DNA of 64,000 nt from Agaricus subrufescens (Eukaryota > Basidiomycota > Agaricomycetes > Agaricales > Agaricaceae), in contig CM057064.1 of the NCBI GenBank assembly GCA_029945375.1, positions 1,364,001-1,428,000 on the forward strand, read 5' to 3'. This document shows, one piece after another, positions 37,020-48,929 of this stretch. Within the stretch, counting starts at the first letter, position 1; each line of letters opens with the position of its first letter. The notes under the pieces were generated by a model. That model saw nothing but the letters and a program-made list of their open reading frames with translations, was not told the origin of the DNA and ran no database searches. The position numbers were made by a program, and so were the translations under genes.

Positions 37020-39240
37020 ATAGTAGGATTCTACTGCTTATATTATAGTAGAATCCAATTGGCCACAATGTATGTACTGTGGTAGAATTCCACTCCCTAT
37101 TATTTTCCTATTGACTACTATTTCTCTACTGCAGTAAAATTCTACTATTGATAAATGTAGCTCTACAATGGATTCTACTGATCAAAACTTTCCCAATGCA
37201 ATAGAATTCTGCTGCACACAATAGCCTGACTGTAGTAGAATTGTACTGCCTATAATATCCATACTACAATAGAATTCTACCACTCACAATATCCTTACTG
37301 CAGTAGAATTCTACTGACCTTAATTTTTGCATTGCAGGAGAATACTACTATGAACAATGTCCCTACTGCAGCAGAATTCTACTATCCACAGTGGTTCCAC
37401 TGCAGTAGAATTGTACTATCAATATTTCACCCACTACAGTAGAATTGTACTGTCAACAATTTACCCAGTGCAATAGAATTCTACTGTTCACAATATGCCC
37501 ACTGCAGTAGAATTCTACTGCTCACAATATCCCTAGTGCAGTAGAATTCTACTGCTCACAATGTGCCCACTGCAGTAGAATTCTACTGCTCACAATATAC
37601 CCACTGCAGTAGAATTCTACTGCTCACAATATGCCCACTGCAGTAGAATTCTACTGCTCACAATATCCCCACTGCAGCGCTCACAACATCCCCACTGCAT
37701 TCTACTGCTCACAACATGCCCACTGCAGTAGAATTCTACTGCTCACAACATCCCCACTGCAGTAGAATTCTACTGCTCACAACATACCCACTGCAGTAGA
37801 ATTCTACTGCTCACAATATCCCCACTGCAGTAGAATTCTACTGCTCACAACATCCCCACTGCAGTAGAATTATACTGCTCACAATATCCCCACTGCAGTA
37901 GAATTCTACTGCCCACAATATCCCTAGTGCAGTAGAATTCTACTGCCCACAACATACCCACTGCAGTAGAATTCTACTGCCCACAACATACCCACTGCAT
38001 TAGAATTCTACTGCTCACAACATACCCACTGCAGTAGAATTCTACTGCTCACAACATACCCACTGCAGTAGAATTCTACTGCCCACAACATACCCACTGC
38101 AGTAGAATTCTACTGCTCACAACATACCCACTGCAGTAGAATTCTACTGCTCACAATATACCCACTGCAGTAGAATTCTACTGCTCACAACATACCCACT
38201 TCAGTAGAATTCTACTGCTCACAATATCCCTACTGCAGTAGAACTATACCGCTCACAATATCCCTAGTGCAGTAGAACTCTACTGCTCACAATATCCCTA
38301 GTGCAGTAGAATTATACCACTCACAATATCCCTAGTGCAGTAGAATTCTACCGCCTACAACATATCCACTGCAGTAGAATTCTACTGCTCACAATATCCC
38401 TAGTGCAGTAGAATTCTACTGCTCACAACATACCCACTGCAGTAGAATTCTACTGCTCACAACATCCCCACTGCAGTAGAATTCTACTGCCCACAACATA
38501 CCCACTGCAGTAGAATTCTACTGCTCACAATATACCCACTGCAGTAGAATTCTACTGCTCACAATACCCCTAGTGCAGTAGAATTCTACTGCTCACAACA
38601 TACCCACTGCAGTAGAATTCTACTGCTCACAACATACCCACTGTAGAATTATACTGCTCACAATATCCCTAGTGCAGTAGAATTCTACTGCTCACAATAT
38701 CCCTAGTGCAGTAGAATTCTACTGCTCACAATATCCCTAGTGCAGTAGAACTCTACTGCTCACAATATCCCTAGTGTAGTAGAATTCTACTGCTCACAAT
38801 ATCCCTAGTGCAGTAGAATTCTACCGCCTACAACATATCCACTACAGTAGAATTCTACTGCTCACAATATCCCTAGTGCAGTAGAATTCTACTGCTCACA
38901 ACATACCCACTGCAGTAGAATTCTACTGCTCACAACATCCCCACTGCAGTAGAATTCTACTGCTCACAACATTCCCACTGCAGTAGAATTCTACTGCTCA
39001 CAATATACCCACAAATTAGAATTCTACTGCTCACAATATCCCTGCTACATTAGAATTCTACTGTTCACAATATTCCTACTACAGTAGAAACCTACTGCTC
39101 CCAATCCTCCCAGTGCAGTAGGATTCTATCCCTTAGTTAGATATCATGTCAGTAGGATCTTACCAGGCTTGATATCCAGAAGTCAATAGGATTCTATTAA
39201 GAACAATGTGCAGCCTGAATGGTAGGATCCTACTCTGGGA
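37020..39240. repeat. palindromic 34-bp array of KDZ element
   Basis: More than 50 units with a 34-bp period. The core GCAGTAGAATTCTACTGC is an 18-bp perfect palindrome with an EcoRI site at its centre. Spacers are TCACAATATCCCCA, TCACAACATACCCA and TCACAATATCCCTAGT-type variants. Units at 37,020-37,330 and after 39,000 are degenerate. The array is homogeneous in the middle (about 37,480-38,640), as expected from ongoing unequal exchange. It lies next to the element's terminal motif at 39,275-39,345. Confidence 0.95.
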
Positions 39241-39274
39241 TGTATGGCTGTGGTAGTCAGAGCCTTATGTAACA

Positions 39275-39345
39275 CTCCAAAAATGTACAAGGGGCTGTAT
39301 GTAGGTTGTACAGCCGGCTGTATGCCTTATGTACAGTATGCATAA
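39275..39345. other. terminal motif of the palindromic-array element
   Basis: GGCTGTATGTAGGTTGTACA, then GCCGGCTGTATG and TATGTACAGTATGCAT. The same motif closes the second element at 50,745-50,805. It contains the perfect palindrome ACAGCCGGCTGT. Immediately after it, gene X sequence begins. I infer a transposon terminus. Confidence 0.6.
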
Positions 39346-39354
39346 ATCAGCTAC

Positions 39355-39876
39355 GTGGGTCAGGACCCCCGCATTGCGGCAAACAAATACAAAGATTCCA
39401 ATCGAGCAGAGTTTATATTTGGACCTCTCGCCAGAAGCACGACTACTGCTGGTGTTATCTCTTCCTCATCCTTGAGCAACGCACAACCATTTTCGCCTAC
39501 GCGTGGCAGAGGAAGAACATCTCGCAAGGGCGTTGTTATCATTGAAAGGGTGGTCGGTGAACGAAATTCTCAGGTCTTTGCGGACAGCGGATATGAAGTT
39601 GGTTTCGAAGGCATAAGCGTTGATATCGCTCTGACCACCTCCAACGCTGCTACTACCTCTGTAATCCAAGTCCGTGCCGTTGCCAACGCTGCCGCACCGA
39701 CAGCTCTCTCCTCCGCGAAGACTTCGAGACCTAAGGCTAAAAAAGTCAAGAAATCTGGTCGTAATACGCACACTTCGAAGAGGAGTCCAGAATCAATTAT
39801 GAATGACGTATTATCTTGGGTCCAAAGCCGTTGTATAATCATTTATCGATATTTAAGTTTATACGCTAGTATCTAA
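39355..39876 (+). pseudogene. gene X 3' half, cut by the element
   Basis: The open frame from GQDPRIAANKYKD to YASI and a stop is the counterpart of 4,700-4,178. Here the tail is one continuous frame (SVIQVRAVANAAAPTALSS, RPKAKKVKKSGRNTHTSKR), so this copy keeps the likely original C-terminus that is frameshifted in the left copy. The 5' part is missing because the element's terminal motif lies just upstream; the matching 5' half is found at 50,885. Confidence 0.6.
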
Positions 39877-40557
39877 TTCTTGTAGACTTGATTACCCAAC
39901 CGAAAATCATCTATGATTTGCAAAGTTGTCAGAGATGATCATGATCATGCTCAATTTTCCGGTCGTAATACGATCTGGTTTTATCGATGTTAGGAACCAT
40001 AATCCAGTTGAATGCTAGGTCGAATCAGATACTTTCATCCTACAGGATAGATGGATCAAGGAAGACCAGGCGAAACGTATGGGGATCAGGCCAAGGTTTG
40101 TTTTCCGACACTCAACACATCAAGGTAGTGTGCCTGTTCAATTGGCATGGGGTACATGATCGACTACTAAACATGATCCATACTCTTCCTGCTTCGCTCG
40201 GCCCTTTCCACTCAACCATTAGAATTGGTAAAGTGCGTCGTATGGGTAATTGTTATTATAGTTCTCTTAGAGTCATTTTTGTCGCGCAATACACCACTAG
40301 CGGGCAATGTCGATCAAGCCGCGGGTCCTTCTCATTCCAAAACTTCAGAAGCACAGCCTCGACTGAGCGTGACCATTTGTGAGATGCCTCGTGCCCGTTG
40401 CAGGCACGAGGCCCGCTGACTCCTCTTTGCCATCCAACCTCGTTCGCACAGATCCCCACTCACGAAACCACAACTCAAAGAGGTGCGGTTCGAACGTTAC
40501 ACCCTTGCAATCCTTGCAGCTTACGACATTTTTTTTCTGTTTGTAGCACTCTAAATC

Positions 40558-43189
40558 ATGGCTTTTTGCCTCAGGATGTTTAAACGTAGGCGTAATGCCA
40601 ACAGGGTTGATCAGCTTGGGCTGGGAGGCTCCTCTATATCTTTACCAGTAATTTCAGGTATGCTCCATATTCTTGCACGAGAACACAGTCAGAGTTTATG
40701 GTTGCTTTAGTCTCCCCCCCGCCTACCCAGCCGATGTTCATCGACATCATAGTTCATGAATCCAGCTCCGAAAATCGTCCTTCATCTTTACCGGTTACAG
40801 GAGGTGTGTTTCCGCGTATGTGTATGCTCGTATAAGAACACAATCAGAGTTCATGACCGGCCTCAGACCCTGTCCCACCCCCCGAACCGACACCAACCGA
40901 CACCGTAGCCCGTGATGTCGATGCCGAAAGTCATGTTTCGTCTTCACAGGGTGTCCCAGGTGCGTTTTTGTGTATATTTGTATGAGGACGGAGTCAGGAT
41001 TCATGGTCGCCCCAGCTACAGCCCCTGTCCCACCCGTCCAACTGACGCCTATGGCCACTATGGCCCACGGATCCCATGCTCAAAATCGTGATCTATCTTT
41101 ACAGGCTGTCCAAGGTGCGCCTTTGTGTGTATTTGAATAAGGGCAATCAGAATTCATGATCGTGTCAGGCTCATCTGGTTCAGGCAGCTACTTCTCTGGA
41201 GCTCGTGACTTTACTGTCAACAACCCCACCTTTGTGCAAATCCACGGAGAGGACAAAAGCCACGAAGAGGATAAAATCCACAGAGAGGATCAAATACGCC
41301 GTAGTAAGAAATGTTATGTCATTGTTTCACGAAGTAAACTCATTCGCCTTATCCTTAGTGATGAAAATACTTCTAAAGTATGTCATGGACGGTGCCTCGT
41401 CGAACGATGCGTCCCGCAAGTATCGTCCCAGTTGTCATCCTGGCACACGTGAAGCAATTCTCAAATTGCTCCTGGCTTGGTTCAAAGACCCCTTCCGCGC
41501 CGAATCCATTTTTCACCTTACCGGGCCAGCAGGCGTTGGTAAATCCGCCATCATGCAGACCTACACGGAAATGGCGGATCATCGCGTCATTTCTGTATTT
41601 ATTTCACGACCAAACAAATGTAACGACCCTAACCGTGTCTTCACCACCACCGGATACCGATTCGCTAGTTGCATTGAAGCCTACCGAGATTATATCGTTG
41701 ATCAGATTGCTGCCGACCCCTCTATTCTCAACACAGACATGGAAACACAATTCCGAGTCTTCATCATCGAGCCATTTGTAGTGAGGAAGGTCGGTACTGG
41801 TGGGCTGCCCTTGGCGATATTGCTAGATGGACTTGACGAACTCGAGGGTGCAGGTGCCCAACAGAACGTCATTCGGCTCATTGGAACATTTATGCAGGAG
41901 TATCCAGATGCACCCCTTGCATGGATCATTGCGAGTCGTCCGGAGTTCCACATAACCAACACATTCAAGAACAAGCCATTGCAAGGGCGGTTCAAGTCAT
42001 ACACTATCTCCATCGACTCCCGGGATTCCCGCCAAGATGTTGCGAGGTTCTTGTCTAACGGCTTCGACGAGATACAACGCGACTTCGCTGGCCTCATCCC
42101 CCAGAACTGGCCTGAGGAGCCAAAGTTCGCGAAGCTTGTCCTCGCTTCCTCTGGCCTCTTCATTTTCGCTGAAACTGCGCTTCGGTTCATCGCGGATCTC
42201 GATAACCCTGACCCTGTTTCACGCCTCGATCTTGTCTTATCCGTCATTGATCGTTCGAAGGGTGTTCCAAGCGAGGAGCAGCCCTTCAGAAATCTCGACA
42301 ACCTGTACACCGAAATTCTCTCGAGAATCCCAGCAGGGGTGCTATCCACAACGAAACGCTTGCTTGCGCTGGCTTTGGCGTTCCGCAGCAACAAGTTACT
42401 TGGGCTCCGTGCTTCATCGAAATCTCGTACACTGAGAGGGATGGCTCTCATTCTACAGCTCGATCCGGATAAGGTCCATCCCGCTCTCATCAAATGCATT
42501 TCAACCCTCAAGATACCGCCTCGAGAGAAAGCACATAAGATGCCGTTGACATTCTTACATGCTTCTTTTGCCGACTACTTGGTGGATGCACAGAGGTCGG
42601 GGGAGTTTTATATTGATGTCGGTAGTATTGAGGACGATGTGTTGCTGGGCTATGTCAGCTTGTGGGATAAATATTCTGGGCAGAGTTCAGGTATGTTTGA
42701 TGTCATCGTGGTGCTTGAGGAGCATTTATGCTGGTTTTCAGCTGGTGGTGCCGACTTTATCAGTGCTGGAATGCCAAAATGCCAAGAAGAAATTGTAGCA
42801 TTTACCACAAGTATTCTTGAGGAGATAGGTGAAGTACTACTAACCGAGATAGTCAACAGCCATAAGCCTCAGCGATGGCTTTCATCACAGTCGCATCAAA
42901 AGGATATTGCGTATTTTGATGCCCTCCTGAGTATCAACATGATCAGGCTTTGCAACCTGAAGAATGGTTTGTGGACTTCCAGAGATGGTCCTGGCATTGT
43001 ATTTTCATTTGTTGAAAGCACATTCAGAACCTGGAAGGTAGTATCTGACTTGATATCAAGAATAGGAGTGTCTGACTAATGTTACAGGAATTTCCAGATA
43101 AACTTGGTAAAAGGGGGATGTTTCAAGAGGTCTACTACAAGGATATAAAAATTGACTTGAATGATAATGGAATTTATGTGGTTGAATGG
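40558..43189 (+). CDS. NACHT NTPase (fungal NLR-like), right copy
   Basis: Seven exons: 40558-40657, 40711-40803, 40867-40959, 41016-41114, 41169-41303, 41359-43037 and 43088-43189. They join in frame to about 767 codons before the array. Three ~31-33-residue exon-encoded repeats follow the MAFCLRMFKRRRN start. Exon 5 has GARDFTVNNPTF and a local repeat of HxED(K/Q)-type residues that makes it 36 nt longer than in the left copy. The NACHT core shows GPAGVGKS (Walker A), LLDGLDELEG (Walker B) and WIIASRPE. An internal stretch at about 42,693-42,743 also looks like a 51-nt intron (GTATGT...TTTTCAG) but is open in frame, so retention or removal are both possible. After exon 7 the frame continues into the 72-bp array. 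Likely a cytosolic sensor of non-self; the ligand is unknown. Confidence 0.85.
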
Positions 43190-44160
43190 GTAAGTACATC
43201 AGTTGGTGAAGTCTGGTCTGGCATTGACTATTTCTTTTCCACAAATCTCATGGATCAGCATGTAAGTATATCAGTTGGTGAAGTCTGGTCTGTCATTGAC
43301 TATTTCTCTTCCACAAATCTCATGGATCAGCTTGTAAGTACATTAGCTGGTGAAGTCTGGTCTGTCATTAACTATTTCTCTTCCACAAATCTCATGGATC
43401 AGCCTGTAAGTACATCAGTTGGTGGAGTCTAGTCTGTCATTGACTTTTTCTCTTCCACAAATCTCATGAATCAGCATGTAAGTACATGAGTTGGTGAAGT
43501 CTGGTCTGTCATTGACTATTTCTCTTCCACAAATTGCATGGGTCAGCGTGTAAGTACATGAGTTGGTGAAGTATGGTCTGTCATTGACTATTTATCTTCT
43601 ACAAATTGGATGGATCAGCATGTAAGTACATGAGTTGGTGAAGTCTGGTCTGTCATTGACTTTTTCTCTTCCAAAAATCTCATGGATCAGGTTGTAAGTA
43701 CATGAGTTGGTGAAGTCTAGTCTGTCATTGACTATTTCTCTTTCACAAATCTCATGGATCAGGTTGTAAGTACATGAGTTGGTGAAGTCTGGTCTGTCAT
43801 TGACTTTTTCTCTTCCACAAATTGCATGGATCAGGTTGTAAGTACATGAGTTGGTGAAGTCTGGTCTGTCATTGACTATTTCTCTTCCACAAATCTCATG
43901 GATCAGGGTGTAAGTACATCAGTTGGTGAAGTCTGGTCTGTCATTGACTTTTTCTCTTCCACAAATTGCATGGATCAGGTTGTAAGTACATGAGTTGGTG
44001 AAGTCTGGTCTGTCATTGACTATTTCTCTTCCACAAATCTCATGGATCAGGGTGTAAGTACATCAGTTGGTGAAGTTGTGTCTGTCATTGACTATTTCTC
44101 TTCCACAAATCTCATGGATCAGAGTGTAAGTATATCAGTTGTGAAGTCCATTGACAGTTC
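43190..44160 (+). repeat. 72-bp intron-like array, 3' of right NACHT gene
   Basis: Thirteen units of exactly 72 bp start at 43190 + 72n with GTAAGTA and end ATCAG or GTCAG plus a triplet (CAT, CTT, CCT, CAT, CGT, CAT, GTT, GTT, GTT, GGT, GTT, GGT, AGT). A partial unit from 44126 ends the array. A pyrimidine run (TATTTCTCTTCC) sits where an intron would have one and CATTGAC is a possible branch site. The NACHT frame is open through the first three units; TGA or TAG stops occur in most later units, while every donor and acceptor is kept. Confidence 0.93.
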
Positions 44161-44429
44161 AGGGTAGGGCCTGCGTGTGCTCGCGCAAAAACAATAACAT
44201 CGACAGGATGCATTTCGATTTGAATTCAAAGCGACACTTATGAAGAACTAAAGCAGTAACAAACATATGAGCGGCCCGCATGAAGTTAAATCTCCCTCAA
44301 AGGCCACCATTATGAAGATTAGAGCGGTGACAACCTACTAACATTTTCATTGAAAGAATGGAAGGCAGCCGAAGAAAATGCCTTTGTACCCGAATCAATG
44401 TGTCATTGTACCTTGTTACCCGGTGTGAC
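44161..44429. other. spacer between 72-bp array and satellite
   Basis: No gene or repeat seen. The sequence here has no counterpart after the other two arrays. Confidence 0.3.
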
Positions 44430-46860
44430 AATCAATGATGCTAAGCTTTGACCTATACCAAAACAGTCGCCTACGTTTCGTTTCCCTTGCCCCTGATTGC
44501 GGCCATCGCAGCTCACGATGCCACGCCATCGTCAAGCCGTCACTGGACTTGGTCCGTGCACAGGCCAAACGCAACATCGCGGCCATGCGCACGGCTATCG
44601 CAGACAACATGCCATTATCATGTCATCATTTTGCCATTGATCAGGGCCATTGCATCCTGGACGTCAAACCGATCCCGAAATGAAAGTCGTAAATGTACGT
44701 ATTCATTGGTTTTTGCACTGAGCGCACACCCATCTTGAGACGCGATGCACGACAAAGTCGCGCCGTGATCAGCGAGCATCTGATCACAGCAAGACCACGC
44801 CCATCGATCCACTCGGTCCATGCGCAGGCCAAAAGCAAGATCGTAGCCACGCGCACGGCTATCGCAGACACAATGCCATTATCACCTCACTTTGCCATCG
44901 ATCAGGGCCGTTGCATCCCGAATGTCAAACCAATCCCGAAATGAAAGTCGTAAATGTACGTACTCATTTCTTGATTTTTGCACTGAGCGCACACCCATCT
45001 TGAGACGCGATCGCGCGCCGTGATCAGCGAGCATCTGATCACAGCAAGACCACGCCCATCGATCCACTCGGTCCATGCGCAGGCCAAAAGCAAGATCGTA
45101 GCCACGCGCACGGCTATCGCAGACACAATGCCATTATCACCTCACTTTGCCATCGATCAGGGCCGTTGCATCCCGAATGTCAAACCAATCCCGAAATGAA
45201 AGTCGTAAATGTACGTACTCATTTCTTGATTTTTGCACCGAGCGCACACCCATCTTGAGACGCGATGCACGACAAAGTCGTGCCGTGATCAGCGAGCATC
45301 TGATCACAGCAAGACCACGCCATCGATCCACTCCGGTCCATGCGCAGGCCAAAGCAAGATCGTAGCCACGCGCACGGCTATCGCAGACACAATGCCATTA
45401 TCACCTCACTTTGCCATCGATCAGGGCCGCTGCATCCCGAATGTCAAACCGATCCCGAAATGAAAGTCAGAAATGTATCTCATTTCTTGATTTTTGCACC
45501 GAGCGCACACCCATCTTGAGACGCGATGCACGACAAAGTCGCGCCGTGATCAGCGAGCATCTGATCACAGCAAGACCACGCCCATCGATCCACTCGGTCC
45601 ATGCAGGCCAAAAGCAAGATCGTAGCCACGCGCACGGCTATCGCAGACACAATGCCATTATCATCTTATTTTGCCATCGATCAGGGCCGTTGCATCCCGA
45701 ATGTCAAACCAATCCCGAAATGAAAGTCGTAAATGTACGTACTCATTTCTTGATTTTTGCACCGAGCGCACACCCATCTTGAGACGCGATGCACGACAAA
45801 GTCGTGCCGTGATCAGCGAGCATCTGATCACAGCAAGACCACGCCCATCGATCCACTCGGTCCATGCGCAGGCCAAAAGCAAGATCGTAGCCACGCGCAC
45901 GGCTATCGCAGACACAATGCCATTATCACCTCACTTTGCCATCGATCAGGGCCGTTGCATCCCGAATGTCAAACCAATCCCAAATGAAAGTCGTAAATGT
46001 ACGTACTCATTTCTTGATTTTTGCACTGAGCGCACACCCATCTTGAGACGCGATGCACGACAAAGTCGTGCCGTGATCAGCGAGCATCTAATCACAGCAA
46101 GACCACGCCCATCGACGTACTTGGTCCATGCGCGGGCCAAAAGCAAGACCGTAGCCATGCGCACGGCTATCGCAGACACAATGCCATTATCATCTCATTT
46201 TGCCATCTATCAGGGCCGTTGCATCCCGAATGTCAACCAAATCCCGAGATGAAATTCGTAAGTGTACGTGATCATTTCTTGATTTTCGCACCTCACTGAC
46301 ACGCATCTCGAGACACAATGCACGACAAGGTTGTTGCCGTGATCAGTGGGCATCTGATCACGGCAGGACCACGCCCATTGACGTACTTGGTCCATGAGCG
46401 GGCCAAAGCAAGATCGCGGCCATGCGCTGATTATAGGAGAAAAAAAAATCACGGCCATGCGTTGATTATAGGAAAAAAAAGATCGCGGACATGTGCAAGC
46501 TAAAATACAAGGCCGCTGCCACAACGGCCACGCCATTATTCTGCCATCATGCCATTAATCAGGGCTATTGCCTCCTGACTGTCAAAGCAATCCCGCAATG
46601 AAGAGTGTAAGTGTTTGCACTTCATTGACAGTCGTCTTGATGCACTACACATGACAAAACTGTGCCATGATCAGTAGGCATCTGATCACAGCCATTGCAC
46701 CTCGCAATGTCAAGGCACTGTCATACCGTTACTGCACTCAGTCCATGTACAGGCTAAAATACAAGGTCATGGCTATACCATTGATCAGGGCTGCGTCCCG
46801 AACATCAAAGTAATCCCATAATGAAGGCATTAAGTGTACATATCTATTTCTATTTCTTGA
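44430..46860. repeat. ~260-bp satellite
   Basis: Seven or more units with a period of about 255-267 bp, anchored by GAAATGAAAGTCGTAAATG at about 44,680, 44,940, 45,195, 45,460, 45,717, 45,980 and 46,247. Each unit holds TGATCAGCGAGCATCTGATC, a small inverted repeat, and GCGCACGGCTATCGCAGACA. Units after 46,260 are diverged and shortened. Many open frames of 60-190 codons cross the units on both strands; they come from the repeat having few stops rather than from a gene. It is GC-richer than its surroundings. Confidence 0.88.
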
Positions 46861-47275
46861 TCCTCACACCTTGCTGACATGATACACAACAAAGTCATGT
46901 TGTAATCAGTGTACACAAAATCATAAAATACTTGAATATGATGCTTTTGTCAAAGTAGAACCCTTCAATGTTAATTTAAGCCATATGGTTTCTGTAGAAT
47001 AGTTTTACCACTGTCACACCACCATCCCTGCATGTCACAATCATGCTGTCAATCTTGTAGACATGCTGTAAGTCCTACTGTATATACCAAATTCCTGGGA
47101 CTGCTAGCTTGCTTCTCTGGCTAAATTAATTTCCCAAGCACAGCTACTGATGCCATCCACAGTTTGCTCACATAGGGTATAATGAAATTGCTTAAATACC
47201 TGTTAGTCAGTAGAATTCAACTAACCCCTCAGTGCTATTTTACTTGCTCTTGGAAAAAAGCCTTGTCTACTCAAC
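46861..47275. other. upstream region of the second element's gene
   Basis: AT-rich with no gene. It probably holds the promoter of the 47276 gene and the left part of the second element; no terminal motif like that at 50,745 is visible here. Confidence 0.3.
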
Positions 47276-48873
47276 ATGTCTTCAACCCTGACTCAATACA
47301 GTCAGTATCAAATGATTATATCTAATCATGATTACTGACAGTGATTGTTAGCCTTTTTACAATTGAAGGAAGAAGAAAAGACTTTACTTGCCATTATCAA
47401 ATACCAACAAGATCAGTTGAAACTTGCTCAGGCAAGGAAAAAGACTGCCAAGAGTCGAAGTATGTTATTTTTTATGGTTATCTAGATATTTATTGAAACA
47501 ATGAATGAATATCTTTAGAAAATATAAAGTCTATAACTATGACTATTGCAAACAGGAAAAAGCACCTGGATAATATTCAAGAGCTACTGCAAAGCCTGTA
47601 TGAAGATGAGGCTACAACTGATGCAGCCTCAGTGTCTGCTGTAACTGATGAGGTCTCAACTTCAGCTTTTACCCAATCTCAGCATAATTCCCCTACTCCA
47701 ATTGAAGAGAATATACCAGCCACTACTACACCACCTACCTCTAAAAATGCTTCAACTTCCATGGCTCCTGTTCTAGCATCTGCTCAGCCTCCCCAATCTA
47801 CTACCCCTCTTAACACTCTACCTGGTCCAGCTATTTGTGATTTTTCCTCTGATGAGGATGTTGATGAATATCAACCATATGCTGGAACTGCCAAATATGT
47901 GGAGATTGATAGTCCTGATGAAATTATGAAAATTTTGACTCCTGAAAATAAAGAATCCTGTGAGTTTCAATTGTTCTAGCAAATTTGACATTATTTTGAC
48001 TATTTCCAGTATTCAAAAATTTGAAAAGACAAGCTGATGATGACTCTGCAAGCTCAGAAGTAACTATACCAGGTAATTCTTCTAAGCTCTATTGGCTTTT
48101 TTAATAATGGCATTGTAGAACTGAAAAAAGGAAAAGAAAAGGCAAGACCTAACAAAAAGGCCAAGTCTGAACCAAAGCAACACAGCCACAGTATGTATTC
48201 TATATTATTCAATATCTACTGATTAATCACATTTGAAACAGCTGAAGGAATTAAAATTTTAACTGATTGGCTCACTGCTCAAGTCTTTGAAAAACCATAC
48301 ATTCCAACTTCTCTCAAGAACCAAGTCAGGAAAAATCATGGATTTCTGCCAGAGGCATATACCACTACCCAGGCTCTTACATTGGAAATGCTTACCAATG
48401 AATCTGGTAATACTATCTGCATTCACCATGACTTGAAAGACAGGGTGACATCACATGTTGATGGTTTTCAGTCTATGGCAGATATCCAGATTCATGGTGT
48501 ACCAGTTCCTAGAATGATGAAGACTAGAAAAAATGCTAGGAAACAGGTTGATGGGCATTTTTCTTGTGGGTGTGCTGTTGAAACTGCTGTTGTAGGTGCT
48601 GCTCTCTGGAAGAGCTGGGAGATTTCTTCTTTCATCAAAGATAGTAGAGTAACTGAGGGTTTTGGCTCACAACCCCTCAATCCAAGAAATACTCTTTTCA
48701 TTATTCAAAATCTGGATAGACTTTGGGGTATCAAGAGTACAGATTTATTCAGTGGATCTATAGGAGACAAGGAAGCAGCTGAGAAGATGATGATGAAGAA
48801 AGCTATAGGACATATTAGCAATGCTTACTATGAGAAGTTTGGAGTCAGTCTAAATGTAGAGGAGTTGTTGTAG
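47276..48873 (+). CDS. unrecognised protein of the second element
   Basis: Predicted exons: 47276-47300, 47352-47460, 47519-47957, 48008-48072, about 48119-48190 and 48241-48873, with phase-1 introns. The N-terminal part has a Glu/Lys-rich helix (EEEKTLLAIIKYQQDQLKLA). The middle is Ser/Thr/Pro-rich and acidic (DFSSDEDVDEYQPY) with a basic KKGKEKARPNKKAK stretch. The C-terminal 200 residues look folded: LTDWLTAQVFEKPYIP, HHDLKDRVTSHVDGFQ, GHFSCGCAVETAVVGAAL, and NTLFIIQNLDRLWGIKS. I know no family with this pattern. It is the only gene beside the second palindromic array and so a candidate cargo protein or DNA-binding protein of that element. Confidence 0.6.
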
Positions 48874-48929
48874 ATATGATGAATTTTGATGTTTTGCATT
48901 ATCATATAACAAAATGTGAGGATTGTTTA

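Larger units (their letters stand above)
39353..44160. repeat. right arm of the large inverted duplication
   Basis: Inverted copy of 1-4,700, with gene X 3' half, spacer (39,877-40,557, no confident gene), NACHT gene and 72-bp array in the same relative order. Small indels and substitutions separate the arms. Confidence 0.85.

Noticed and set aside
37020..39240. Regular repeat/spacer pattern that looks like a CRISPR array
   Set aside because: The genome is eukaryotic, the spacers are themselves repeated, and no cas genes exist. It is a satellite-type array.
41702..42511. 269-codon open frame antisense to the right NACHT gene (and 1663-2361 in the left copy)
   Set aside because: Shadow of the conserved NACHT coding strand; no domain, and the sense strand has clear motifs.
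45671..46252. 193-codon open frame in the satellite
   Set aside because: It repeats with the satellite unit and is broken in other units; no start context or domain.
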